In this document: piece after piece, positions 8,228 to 16,266 of the stretch | How the letters are laid out: every line of letters starts with the position of its first letter | How positions within the stretch are numbered: the first letter of the stretch is position 1 | Assembly: GCF_030077735.1 (NCBI RefSeq) | Contig: NZ_JASJEU010000003.1 | Coordinates: 124,001-188,000, forward strand | Direction: 5' to 3' | DNA: 64,000 nucleotides | From: Gordonibacter faecis | GTDB taxonomy: Bacteria > Actinomycetota > Coriobacteriia > Coriobacteriales > Eggerthellaceae | Translations under genes and position numbers: made by a program | The notes under the pieces: model-generated | Databases searched by the model: none | Seen by the model: only the letters and a program-made list of their open reading frames with translations | What the model was told of the DNA's origin: nothing

Positions 8228-9526
8228 ATGAGCGAACAAACAAAAAGCAAGGGGAGCGCATATGGGTGGGTGATACTTATTGTCGCCCTTTTAGCTGGCA
8301 TTACCGCTCCTGCAAACATGGGCAAGGTGACTGCGCTCGGTCCCGTAGTTATGGCTCAGTTCGGCTTTAACGAAGCTGAATTAGGTTTGGTAATTGCCTT
8401 GTTCTACGTCATGGGATTCGTCATGGCATTTCCCACGACAGGACTGATTAATAAACTGGGATTCAAAGGCACGGTGACCATCGCGTGTGCGACAGGAGTA
8501 ATCGGCTGCATTATGGGTGCAATGGCTATCGGGAACGTTCCACTGTTTCTCGTCAGCCGTGTTTTCGAGGGTGTAGGATTCGGTATCATGGGTGTCTGTG
8601 GTAGTTCCTGCATTGCCCCGTGGTTCAGGCCGGAAAAGCGCAGTGTCCCTCTGGGATTCTGGGCTTCGTGGGTACCCATCACGATGTGCATATGCCCCGT
8701 CCTCTACGGCTGGATCGTAGCCGCCGACGGGCTTAATGCCCCTTGGGTTTCCGTGTGGTGGGGTACGATGGTCTACGACATTGTCGCGTGGGCGCTGTTC
8801 ATGATCTTCTATCGCAAGCCCCCGAAGGAACTTGCACCAGATCAAGCTGCTGATAAGCCAAAGGCTAACAAAGCGGTGTTCAAGCGCGCTTACAAGAGCA
8901 AGATGCTTTGGGGTTTGGCTATCATCTTCTTCCTTGACGAAGCTGTCTATATGGCCATTAATGGCTTCTTGACCACCTATCTTGATGTGCAGTTAGGCAC
9001 GGGTCTCATTTTTGCTACGGGAATGGCTTCCATTTTTGGTTTGATCGCGGCTATCGCGCCTCCCATTGGTGGCGTCATTGCCCAGAAGCTCAACTGCCAT
9101 AGGTGGCTGTTGCTGATTGCTCTTATCTGCGGCGTTATACTGACCGCAACGGTGTTCGTTTTGAAGGATCCGAACCTCTACTATATCGAAGCAATTATTG
9201 CTGGTATCGTCGCAGGTTGGGTTCCGGGAATGCTCTGGCAGTTCGCTCCGAACTCCGTTACGAATCCCGACGATGTTCCTGCCGCTAACTCGCTTTTGGC
9301 CTTCACGCAGAACATCGGCATGTTTATTGGTGCCGTTTTCATGGGTGGTGCCATCACTGCATTCGGATGGATGTGGGGTCCCTACATCGCCATGCTTCCG
9401 TTCTATATCGTGGCTTTGATTGTGTTCTTCGCCTTCGGCTTGCATAGGACCATGAAGTTGGAGACAAAGCAAGAGACGCCAAAGGAAATCGACATGAACG
9501 AGGAAAAGGGTTCGTATACTTTTTAG
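8228..9526 (+). CDS. MFS transporter
   Basis: The 432-residue protein has twelve predicted membrane segments with a cytoplasmic loop near residues 196-220 and a charged C-terminal tail. The MFS loop motif appears after helix 2 as 'GLINKLGFKG', and 'RVFEGVGFGIMG' fits helix 4. It is most like oxalate/formate or organic-anion type MFS carriers. Divergent placement next to the cytoplasmic molybdoenzyme suggests uptake of its substrate or export of its product, as described for Gordonibacter catechol dehydroxylase loci; the specific cargo is inference. GGGAGG precedes the start. A hairpin follows at 9547. Confidence 0.88.
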   Translation: MSEQTKSKGSAYGWVILIVALLAGITAPANMGKVTALGPVVMAQFGFNEAELGLVIALFYVMGFVMAFPTTGLINKLGFKGTVTIACATGVIGCIMGAMAIGNVPLFLVSRVFEGVGFGIMGVCGSSCIAPWFRPEKRSVPLGFWASWVPITMCICPVLYGWIVAADGLNAPWVSVWWGTMVYDIVAWALFMIFYRKPPKELAPDQAADKPKANKAVFKRAYKSKMLWGLAIIFFLDEAVYMAINGFLTTYLDVQLGTGLIFATGMASIFGLIAAIAPPIGGVIAQKLNCHRWLLLIALICGVILTATVFVLKDPNLYYIEAIIAGIVAGWVPGMLWQFAPNSVTNPDDVPAANSLLAFTQNIGMFIGAVFMGGAITAFGWMWGPYIAMLPFYIVALIVFFAFGLHRTMKLETKQETPKEIDMNEEKGSYTF

Positions 9527-9546
9527 CCTCACGGACTGAATTGAAA

Positions 9547-9574
9547 GCGCTCCCTGTCAAAAGATGGGGAGCGC
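9547..9574 (+). terminator. Hairpin after the MFS gene
   Basis: Arms gcgctccc (9547-9554) and gggagcgc (9567-9574) form an 8-bp stem 20 nt after the transporter stop codon. The T-run that follows is poor, so termination efficiency is uncertain. Confidence 0.5.
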
Positions 9575-9727
9575 GATGTGAATCTTTCCCATGGTGTCCT
9601 TGTTTCCAACGGCAGAACAACCGATTGGTTACGAAGGCCATTGTGTGCTTTCGATGCGTTGTTTCTGCGTGGTAAAGTGCAGGCAATGGGAACCCGGATG
9701 AGGGTTTCTGGATGCAAGGAGGAAGCC

Positions 9728-9802
9728 ATGGGATACTCGATTTCCCTGCTGTGCTTCGCGGGCGCCGCGCTCTGCATCTCGCTGATACGGCGACTTGCGT
9801 GA
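9728..9802 (+). CDS. Putative 24-residue membrane micropeptide
   Basis: A 25-codon frame encodes MGYSISLLCFAGAALCISLI followed by RRLA, one hydrophobic helix with a basic C-terminal end. The start is preceded by a near-perfect Shine-Dalgarno (AAGGAGG, 5 nt spacer) and the stop is followed 13 nt later by a strong intrinsic terminator at 9816-9850. A good ribosome site, an orientation-correct stop and a dedicated terminator together support a real short transcript between the MFS gene and ku. No family is recognised. It could be a small membrane peptide, a toxin-like peptide or the coding part of a dual-function small RNA. Confidence 0.5.
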   Translation: MGYSISLLCFAGAALCISLIRRLA

Positions 9803-9815
9803 CGCACAGCGCAGA

Positions 9816-9850
9816 AAAGGGGTCGGTTCGTAAGGACCGACCCCTTTCTT
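9816..9850 (+). terminator. Intrinsic terminator after the micropeptide
   Basis: A 12-bp perfect stem (aaaggggtcggt / accgacccctttt side) with an 8-nt loop ends in a T-rich stretch. It closes the short transcription unit that carries the 24-codon frame. Confidence 0.85.
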
Positions 9851-9995
9851 AGTTCTTGAGGTCGTGGTAACGCCCCGCCTGCGAACGCCCCGCAATTCTC
9901 CCCCAACGCACCAGCGCTTCCCTCTTTCCCCTGTTCACGTGGGTACACTATCTATCGGCGTGCTGCTTGCATGCAAACTCGGGAAAGGAGCGCTC

Positions 9996-10814
9996 ATGGC
10001 TGGCAGAAAAGGTGCTATTGCATTTGGCCTGGTGTATATACCGGTTGAGTTGTTCGCCGCCACGCAGGACGATGCGGTGCGCTTCAATCAGCTGGCCAAA
10101 GACAGCATGAAGCGTGTGCGCTACGTAAAGACGTGCCCCGACTGCAAGCGCGAACTGGGTCCGGATGACATCGTGCGTGGCTACCAGTACGAAAAGGGCA
10201 AATACGTTGTGGTGAGCGATGAAGAATTGGATGCCATCAAAACCGACGCCGACCGCTCCATGAAGATAGTCCAGTTCACCGACATGGAGGAAGTCCCGCC
10301 CATCTACTTCGAAAAACCCTATCAGGTGGTGGCGCAACCCGGCGGCGAAAAGCCGCTGGAGCTGCTGCGCCTTGCCATGGTGGAGGAAGGCAAAATCGCC
10401 ATCGGCACCACGGTGCTCGGCAACTCTGAAACACCCATCGCGCTCATTCCCTACGAAGACGACCTCGTCATGATGACGCTGCACTACCAAAGCGAAGTGA
10501 AGGATATTCCCAAAACGCTCGCCCACCCCGACGTGGCTGATGCCGAACTTGATATGGCGAAGCGCCTGGTAGAGAGCATGTCTGAACCCTTTGACCCCGC
10601 GCGGTTCAAGAACGAGTACCAAGAAAAGCTCATGGGGCTTATCCAGGACAAGATTGCCGGCAAGCAGATTGTAGCCGCACAACCCTCCGCGCAACCGTCC
10701 AACGTCATCGACCTCATGGATGCTCTCGCCGCCAGCCTGAAGGCACGCACGGGTGAGGACCCGGAGAAGAAGCCCGCGAAGCGCTCCGCCGCCCGCAAGA
10801 AAGCTGCGTCGTAA
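9996..10814 (+). CDS. ku: Ku protein for non-homologous end joining
   Basis: The 272-residue protein opens MAGRKGAIAFGLVYIPVELF, typical of bacterial Ku, and carries the Ku core with the Cys pair in 'KTCPDCKREL' and 'YFEKPYQVV'. A Lys/Ala/Arg-rich C-terminal tail (last 20 residues) is common in Ku and binds DNA. Homodimeric Ku encircles double-strand ends and recruits LigD. AAAGGAG precedes ATG 9996, so the longer in-frame extension to 9864 is not used. No ligD gene is in the window. It converges with the PAP2 gene, 8 nt apart. Confidence 0.95.
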   Translation: MAGRKGAIAFGLVYIPVELFAATQDDAVRFNQLAKDSMKRVRYVKTCPDCKRELGPDDIVRGYQYEKGKYVVVSDEELDAIKTDADRSMKIVQFTDMEEVPPIYFEKPYQVVAQPGGEKPLELLRLAMVEEGKIAIGTTVLGNSETPIALIPYEDDLVMMTLHYQSEVKDIPKTLAHPDVADAELDMAKRLVESMSEPFDPARFKNEYQEKLMGLIQDKIAGKQIVAAQPSAQPSNVIDLMDALAASLKARTGEDPEKKPAKRSAARKKAAS

Positions 10815-10822
10815 AGGTCTTG

Positions 10823-11371
10823 TCACTCCCCCACGTCAGAGTCGGGCGGGCGCAGGCGTTTGGCCAGGGCTACTGACGCAAAGCCCAGCGCGATGCCCAG
10901 CACGGCACCTACCGCGATGTCGCTGGGAAAATGCACGTACAAGTACACGCGCGAGAACGCAATCAAGCACGCTACCACCACCGCGAGCACCTTCGCCACC
11001 GTCACACCGCGTCCGCGTGCCGGTATGCAGCAGAGCGCCGTAGCAGCTGCGAATGATACCATCGAGTGATTCGAAGGGAATGACGAACCGAACGGTGCCG
11101 GTATCAAAAGCTCCGTAAACCCGGCAATCTCAAAGGGTCGCACGCGTCCAAACAGGGGTTTCAGCACCAGCGTACCCACTGCGGCCGTCAGTACCACCGC
11201 AATAAGCACCGCAAGCCCATACGTGCGCCACTTCGGTCGCGAAAGCAGCACGGCTGCCGCTGCGAACCAAATCAAAGCGAGGTCGCCTAGGTGCGTGACC
11301 AGTGGCATGGCCCAGTCAAGAAACGGGCTGCGCCACGCGTTTTGTATGGCATCAAGAATGGCGAAATCCAT
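10823..11371 (-). CDS. PAP2-family membrane phosphatase
   Basis: The 182-residue integral membrane protein has the three PAP2 signature motifs: 'KPLFGRVRP', 'PSNHS' and 'SRVYLYVHFPSD', placing the catalytic His residues at the external membrane face. About five to six helices are predicted. Enzymes of this class dephosphorylate undecaprenyl pyrophosphate or phosphatidylglycerol phosphate; which one applies here is not shown. It lies 18 nt downstream of the thioesterase gene and is probably co-transcribed with it. Confidence 0.9.
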   Translation of the reverse strand: MDFAILDAIQNAWRSPFLDWAMPLVTHLGDLALIWFAAAAVLLSRPKWRTYGLAVLIAVVLTAAVGTLVLKPLFGRVRPFEIAGFTELLIPAPFGSSFPSNHSMVSFAAATALCCIPARGRGVTVAKVLAVVVACLIAFSRVYLYVHFPSDIAVGAVLGIALGFASVALAKRLRPPDSDVGE

Positions 11372-11389
11372 CGTAGCCTCACCTGCTCG

Positions 11390-11857
11390 CTACGACGCAG
11401 GATGTCCGCTCGGCGCGGCACCATCTTCTGGCTCCAGCACTTCGGCATAGCGTGCGTACAATTCGGGCAGTGCGCGCTTCAAGCTGACCGGCTTAAACGT
11501 GGCCGCATCCACCAAGCAGTGCACACTTTGACCTGTGCAACAGGGCCGCGCCGTCTCAACATCTTGCCCCTGCTTGAACACCTCATACGCATACACGGTT
11601 TTCGTCGGCCGCGACGACACGATGCGCGTGCGCACCACAGCCACTTCGCCGTAGCGCAGCGGCTCGCCGTAGTTCACCGTGAAACTCACCACAGGAGAAA
11701 TATAACCGGTTTCCTCAATCTTATTGTACGGAAACCCGATGGCTTCCAAAAACGCCGTGCGCGCGTCCTCGAAATACAGCAGGTAGTTCGCGTGATACAC
11801 GATGCCCATCATGTCCGTTTCGGCGTAGCGTATGGTAATTGGCGTGCAAACCCGCAT
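11390..11857 (-). CDS. Acyl-CoA thioesterase, YbgC/4-hydroxybenzoyl-CoA thioesterase type (hot-dog fold)
   Basis: The 155-residue single hot-dog domain carries the family active-site region 'RYAETDMMGIVYHANYLLYFE', with the catalytic Asp in 'ETD' and the Tyr-His-Ala-Asn-Tyr block. It hydrolyses short-chain or aromatic acyl-CoA esters. The start at 11857 has AAAGGA upstream. The gene is divergent from the DUF2974 hydrolase, with only 40 bp between starts. Aryl-CoA products of the nearby PaaK enzymes are conceivable substrates, but this is inference. Confidence 0.9.
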   Translation of the reverse strand: MRVCTPITIRYAETDMMGIVYHANYLLYFEDARTAFLEAIGFPYNKIEETGYISPVVSFTVNYGEPLRYGEVAVVRTRIVSSRPTKTVYAYEVFKQGQDVETARPCCTGQSVHCLVDAATFKPVSLKRALPELYARYAEVLEPEDGAAPSGHPAS

Positions 11858-11885
11858 GGTTCGAGCCCTGTCCTTTCCGATCGGC

Positions 11886-11891
11886 TACAAT
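11886..11891 (+). promoter_or_regulatory. Possible -10 box for a leaderless transcript
   Basis: TACAAT lies 6 nt before the ATG at 11898, and no Shine-Dalgarno is visible in between. If this is the -10 element, transcription would begin at or next to the start codon. No convincing -35 element was found. Confidence 0.4.
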
Positions 11892-11897
11892 GGCAGC

Positions 11898-13070
11898 ATG
11901 GGAACAATCGTAACGTATCTCGCCGAAGAGCAGCGAACTTTCGCGGAATCACCGTTTAACCCGGTGGACTCGCTCGTGTTCGCAACCCTCGCCTATCTCA
12001 ACTACGAACAGGCGCCCTGCATGCCCGCCGCCGGGGCGGGCCGGGTGCTGCTGCACGACGTGATCATGCTCTCAGACTGGGATGACCTTACCGCGTGCAG
12101 CTGGATGGAGGACGCGAAGGATACGCGCGCGTTTCTGCATGTGTTGGCCGCGAGCCGACGCATGCGCGACGTGAGCGTTGCTTACTATGCCAACGAGCAC
12201 TCCGAAGCCGTGGAGAAGCAGTTCTCGGCCGTGACGCTGTTCTTCCCCGACGGCGCAGGTGAGACGGGGTATTTGGCGTTTCGCGGCACCGATGGCAGCT
12301 TCGCTGGCTGGAAGGAAGACTTCAACCTGTGCTTCAAAGAGGTTATCCCCTCCCAGTGCACGGCGCTCGCGTATGCCTCGGGCGTGGCGTCGGCCACCGA
12401 AGGGCCGCTCATCCTTGGGGGTCACTCCAAGGGCGGCAACCTCGCCGAATACGCGACGCTCACCGTGGACGAGGGCACTTTCGCCCGCATTGTCGGCGTG
12501 TACAACCACGACGGCCCCTCGTTTCTTGAGGATCCGTCGCCGCGCATCGAGAGCACACGCTTCTGTGACCTGCTGCACAAGACGGTGCCGGAGTCCTCGG
12601 CGTTCGGCATGATTCTGGAACGCCGGCGCGACTACCGCGTGGTGGTGTCCTCGGCGTTGTCGGTGTTTCAGCATGAGCCATTCTCCTGGCAGGTTGAGGG
12701 CGACGACTTCGTGTACCAGGAGGCGCTCAACCCGTCGGCCGTGTTCTTCGACGAAGCCCTCGATGCCTGGCTGCGCGGCAAATCGCCAGCCGAACGCGAG
12801 CGGTTTATCGACACCATCTATGAGCTCTTCGCCTCCACCGAGGCAAGTTCGTGGGCGGAATTCCAGGAGAAACTGTTCGCGAACACCCGCCGCCTCCTTG
12901 GCCAGGGTACGAAGCTCGACGCAGAAACGCGCAGCTTTATCTGGCAGACGCTGGGTTCGCTGGGCGGCATCTTGAAGAACGAAACCATCAGGCGATTTAA
13001 GCCTGCGCCGCCCACGTGGCTTCCGCGGCGACGCGCACGGTATGACAGTGAGAAAGGAAACGACCTATGA
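11898..13070 (+). CDS. DUF2974 (Mbeg1-like) alpha/beta-hydrolase family protein
   Basis: The 390-residue protein has the DUF2974 features: an N-terminal 'FNPVDSLVFATLAYLNYE', 'YLAFRGTDGSFAGWKEDF' and the nucleophile elbow 'GGHSKGGNLAEYA' (GxSxG-like with Ser in HSKGG), followed by 'GVYNHDGPSF'. It is probably a cytoplasmic lipase-like serine hydrolase of unknown substrate. I chose ATG 11898 because the protein family starts near there, although an in-frame start at 11832 exists. Its stop overlaps the menA start by 4 nt (ATGA), so translation is likely coupled. Confidence 0.85.
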   Translation: MGTIVTYLAEEQRTFAESPFNPVDSLVFATLAYLNYEQAPCMPAAGAGRVLLHDVIMLSDWDDLTACSWMEDAKDTRAFLHVLAASRRMRDVSVAYYANEHSEAVEKQFSAVTLFFPDGAGETGYLAFRGTDGSFAGWKEDFNLCFKEVIPSQCTALAYASGVASATEGPLILGGHSKGGNLAEYATLTVDEGTFARIVGVYNHDGPSFLEDPSPRIESTRFCDLLHKTVPESSAFGMILERRRDYRVVVSSALSVFQHEPFSWQVEGDDFVYQEALNPSAVFFDEALDAWLRGKSPAERERFIDTIYELFASTEASSWAEFQEKLFANTRRLLGQGTKLDAETRSFIWQTLGSLGGILKNETIRRFKPAPPTWLPRRRARYDSEKGNDL

Positions 13071-13999
13071 GCAAGGAGCGCGCCACCGGGCGGCTCACCC
13101 CACGCATGGCGCTGCAGCTGGCAGCACCCCACACTTGGCCTGCGGCTTTGCTACCTTCCCTCATAGCGGTGGGCGCAGCGGCCACCACGGGCACGGTGTC
13201 GGTGGTTATGGCGTGCGTACTGATGATTATTTGCGTGCTGATGCAGGCGGCGGTGAACACGTTTAACGACTACTACGACTACGTCAAAGGCACCGACTCG
13301 GCTGGTGACAACGTGGATCCCACGGACGCGGTGCTCGTGTACAACAACGTGAACCCGCGCGCGGCGCTCACGCTGGCTTTTGGCTTTCTGGTAGTGGCCT
13401 TTGCGCTGGGGGCCTATGTCATTTGGGTTGCGGGGTGGATTCCGCTTGCCATCGGTGTGGTAGGTGCCGCGTTTGTGGTGCTGTACTCAGCGGGCAAAAC
13501 GCCGGTGTCCTACCTGCCTATCGGCGAGCTGGTGAGCGGCGGCGTGATGGGTGGGCTTATCCCACTTGCCTGCTACCAGGCGCTCACCGGCATCTTTGAT
13601 CTGCGCGCACTTCTGTGGGCGGTGCCTACCATCATCGGCGTGGGGCTTATCATGCTGACGAACAACACGTGCGACATCGAAAAGGATGTTGAAGCGGGCC
13701 GGCGCACGTTGCCGGTGCTGTTGGGGCGCGCGGGTGCCCGGAAGCTCTACCATGGTGCGGTGATGGTGTGGCTGCTTGCCATCATTGTGATTCTGGCCGT
13801 GTTCTTCCCCAGCGGACTTATCGTGGTGCCGTTCATGCTGCTGGCTGCGTATCCCCTGGTAGGCGCACTAATGAAGAACCCGCTGGTGCCCGCATCGCGC
13901 ATTGGTGCGATGGCTCAGATTTGCAGCGTGAACGTGGCGCTGGGCGCGTTTTATGCTGCGGCCTTGTTCGCAAGCAGCGCCGTTGTGCTTACGATATAA
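13067..13999 (+). CDS. menA: 1,4-dihydroxy-2-naphthoate polyprenyltransferase (MenA, UbiA family)
   Basis: The 310-residue polytopic protein shows the two Asp-rich prenyltransferase motifs, 'NTFNDYYDYVKGTD' (about 64-77) and 'NNTCDIEKDVEAGRRTL', and eight to nine predicted helices. It attaches the polyprenyl tail to 1,4-dihydroxy-2-naphthoate in menaquinone synthesis at the membrane. The 'AGDNVDPTDA' stretch after motif 1 fits MenA rather than other UbiA members. It overlaps the upstream DUF2974 gene by 4 nt. Menaquinone is the expected quinone in these anaerobes. Confidence 0.92.
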   Translation: MSKERATGRLTPRMALQLAAPHTWPAALLPSLIAVGAAATTGTVSVVMACVLMIICVLMQAAVNTFNDYYDYVKGTDSAGDNVDPTDAVLVYNNVNPRAALTLAFGFLVVAFALGAYVIWVAGWIPLAIGVVGAAFVVLYSAGKTPVSYLPIGELVSGGVMGGLIPLACYQALTGIFDLRALLWAVPTIIGVGLIMLTNNTCDIEKDVEAGRRTLPVLLGRAGARKLYHGAVMVWLLAIIVILAVFFPSGLIVVPFMLLAAYPLVGALMKNPLVPASRIGAMAQICSVNVALGAFYAAALFASSAVVLTI

Positions 14000-14061
14000 A
14001 TTTCAGTGCGTCCACGGCCTCGCGTGGGCGCACAAGTACCAGAAGGAAAAGGAGTTTTACC

Positions 14062-14547
14062 ATGGAGGGTTCTCTTGCTGCCGCACTCGTTGTGACGGGT
14101 GTTGCGCTGGTGGCGTGTGCGCTGTTCGCGTTCATGTTTTGGCGTGGCGCGCTGCTGTATCTGCTTGCCGGCAAAGCCGCCCTTGAGCCTGAGGGGGAAA
14201 ATGCCGTTGCCTGTCGCACGCTGGGACGGCGTATGGCGATTGTCCTCATGGTTGGCTGTGCGCTCATGGCGACGCTCGTCGTCTATCTTGCCGCTGAACT
14301 GACGTTGAACCCAACCCTTGCTTTCGTTGCTTCAATGGCAAACAACGCGGCTTTCATTGCCCTGGTGATAGTGCTCATCTGGTTTTTCGTGGTGCAGCGC
14401 CCTAGTCACGAAAAGGACGAAGAAGCTTCCCGCCCTGCCGCCCGTGCCCGTGCAGTCACCCTCGATCACCTTCACATCGGAACCATCCTCTTCGTGATAG
14501 CCCTGCTCGCCGTTGTGGGCCTTGTCGGCATTGTGTCTGCGCTATAA
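14062..14547 (+). CDS. DUF3784-like small membrane protein, copy 1
   Basis: The 161-residue protein has four predicted membrane helices and the layout of DUF3784 proteins: a first helix, then 'LLYLLAGKAALEPEGEN', then 'RTLGRRMAIVLMVGC' entering helix two. AAAAGGAG lies 7 nt before ATG 14062. It follows menA by 62 nt and converges with the oxidoreductase at 14562. A paralogue with the same plan lies at 15763-16266. Function unknown. Confidence 0.7.
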   Translation: MEGSLAAALVVTGVALVACALFAFMFWRGALLYLLAGKAALEPEGENAVACRTLGRRMAIVLMVGCALMATLVVYLAAELTLNPTLAFVASMANNAAFIALVIVLIWFFVVQRPSHEKDEEASRPAARARAVTLDHLHIGTILFVIALLAVVGLVGIVSAL

Positions 14548-14561
14548 GGGAGCGTCCTACC

Positions 14562-15572
14562 CTATTTCACCTTGAGGACAATCTTTCCTTTGGCGCGGCC
14601 CGACTGCGAGTAATCAAGCGCTTCCTGAGCATCTGCCAGGGGAAACACCTTGTCCACAATGGGAACAATACGGCCTTCCTCATAGAGGCCGCGCAGGATA
14701 TCAAGCTGCGCGCTGTCCGGCCGCACAAAGATCATGTTGTACGTCACGTCGTACTTTTTCTCGCGCAGCGTAAGCGGAAGCGAGGCAATGCGCAACGCCT
14801 CAGTCTTGAGGAACCCGAGGCCTTGTATCTTGCCAAAGCGCGCATTGGGCGTGCCATTGAGCGAGACAATGCGTCCACCACGTCGCATGATCTTGAAACC
14901 TTCGTCGAGACTTTTCCCGCCGAACACATCCAGGAGGCAGTCGTAGTCGTGAAGCACCTCCCAGAAGTTCTGTTCGCGATAGTTGATCACCAGATCAGCG
15001 CCAAGCCGGGTGACCAGCGCCTCGCCGGCCGGGCTTGCCGTGGTGGCAATGTAGGTGTCCATGACGCGCGCCAGCTGAATGGCGAACGTGCCGATGCCGC
15101 CTGCGCCCGCCTGAATGAGAATCTTCTCCCCCGCTTGAAGGCCCATAAGTTCGTTAAAGGCCTGGTAGATGGTGAGCCCCACCAGCGGAATTGACGCCGC
15201 TTCCACATAGGTGAGGTTCTTCGGCTTGAACGAGATTTCCTCAGCCTTCACGGCGAAGTATTCGGCGAATGTGCCTATCATCGTACGGCGGGGCAGCCCG
15301 TACACTTTGTCCCCCACCTTAAACTTCGTCACCTTCGAGCCCACCTGCGCCACCGTGCCGGCAAAGTCAAAACCCAAGATGATGGGCATGCGATAACTCA
15401 CAAGCAGTTTCAGTACTCCATCGCGAATCTTGAAGTCCACAGGATTCACGCTGGCCGCATGCACCTCCACCAGCACCTCATCATCCGCGATAGAAGGCAC
15501 CGGAATAGTAAACGTCTCAAGCTTCTCCTGATGATACCGAGAAATCCCCATCGCCTTCATGTAGGTGGTCAT
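14562..15572 (-). CDS. Zinc-independent quinone oxidoreductase-like MDR protein
   Basis: The 336-residue protein is a medium-chain dehydrogenase/reductase: N-terminal GroES-like domain (HAASVNPVDFKIRDG, GFDFAGTV), then a Rossmann fold with the nucleotide motif 'AGAGGIGTFAIQLAR'. The structural and catalytic zinc cysteines of alcohol dehydrogenases are missing, placing it with quinone reductase/zeta-crystallin types that use NADPH to reduce quinones or enones. AAGGGAG precedes ATG 15572. It stands alone between the two DUF3784-like genes. The physiological substrate is unknown. Confidence 0.88.
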   Translation of the reverse strand: MTTYMKAMGISRYHQEKLETFTIPVPSIADDEVLVEVHAASVNPVDFKIRDGVLKLLVSYRMPIILGFDFAGTVAQVGSKVTKFKVGDKVYGLPRRTMIGTFAEYFAVKAEEISFKPKNLTYVEAASIPLVGLTIYQAFNELMGLQAGEKILIQAGAGGIGTFAIQLARVMDTYIATTASPAGEALVTRLGADLVINYREQNFWEVLHDYDCLLDVFGGKSLDEGFKIMRRGGRIVSLNGTPNARFGKIQGLGFLKTEALRIASLPLTLREKKYDVTYNMIFVRPDSAQLDILRGLYEEGRIVPIVDKVFPLADAQEALDYSQSGRAKGKIVLKVK

Positions 15573-15762
15573 AACACGCTCCCTTGCTCTTGTGCGTATC
15601 CGTTTGCGTTGGATGCTACTCCGTACGCTGTTTTTGCACCTGTCGCAAAAGCAAGGGTTGCCCGCCCGTTTCTCCTCTGCGCCCGCTTCGCCTTACGCGG
15701 TCGCGCGTCCGCAAAGTGGAGGCATGCTATGATAGTAAAGAGAGCGGAGCGAAGGAGAGCGC

Positions 15763-16266
15763 ATGGAGTTTGACAAATATCTCGGTGGCGGTGTGTTTTG
15801 CCTGGTGCTGTTTATGATGTTTGCACTCTTTGCTTGGAAATTGTGGCACGGCAAGTGGCTTAACCTTATCGCAGGTAACAACTTTGTCACCAAGGAAGAG
15901 ATGAACACTCCAATCCAACGCGCACTCGGTCGGCGCGTTGCTGTCGTGATGCTCTTCTGTTGCGCTGCTATTCTCGTAGGTGTGGCGTCAACAGTACTGG
16001 ACACCCTGATGGGTCCGGCGGCCGGCATACTCCCCGATGCACTCATAGGCCTTGCTATCGCACTCATAGCACTACCTTGCATCTGGGTGCTCATCTGGTC
16101 AAATAAACGTGCCTACGAAGAACAACAAGCGCTCGTAGAGGCCGATCCCACCCAAGAAAAGAACGTCAAGTTCGCACGCAAACAAACCCTCGTCGCCATT
16201 GCCATCCTTATTGGCATAGTAGCAATCTACCTTTCCATCCCACTCTTAAAGGCGGCTACTTCGTGA
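15763..16266 (+). CDS. DUF3784-like small membrane protein, copy 2
   Basis: The 167-residue protein has about four membrane helices. The segment 'LWHGKWLNLIAGNNFVTKEE' is a good match to the DUF3784 signature (W/L-IAG-N-x-K-E), followed by 'RALGRRVAVVMLF'. GAAGGAGAG precedes ATG 15763. It shares helix arrangement and the 'GRR(M/V)A(I/V)V' step with the protein at 14062-14547, so the two are probably diverged duplicates. Its last 11 nt overlap the convergent Usp gene. Function unknown. Confidence 0.75.
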   Translation: MEFDKYLGGGVFCLVLFMMFALFAWKLWHGKWLNLIAGNNFVTKEEMNTPIQRALGRRVAVVMLFCCAAILVGVASTVLDTLMGPAAGILPDALIGLAIALIALPCIWVLIWSNKRAYEEQQALVEADPTQEKNVKFARKQTLVAIAILIGIVAIYLSIPLLKAATS

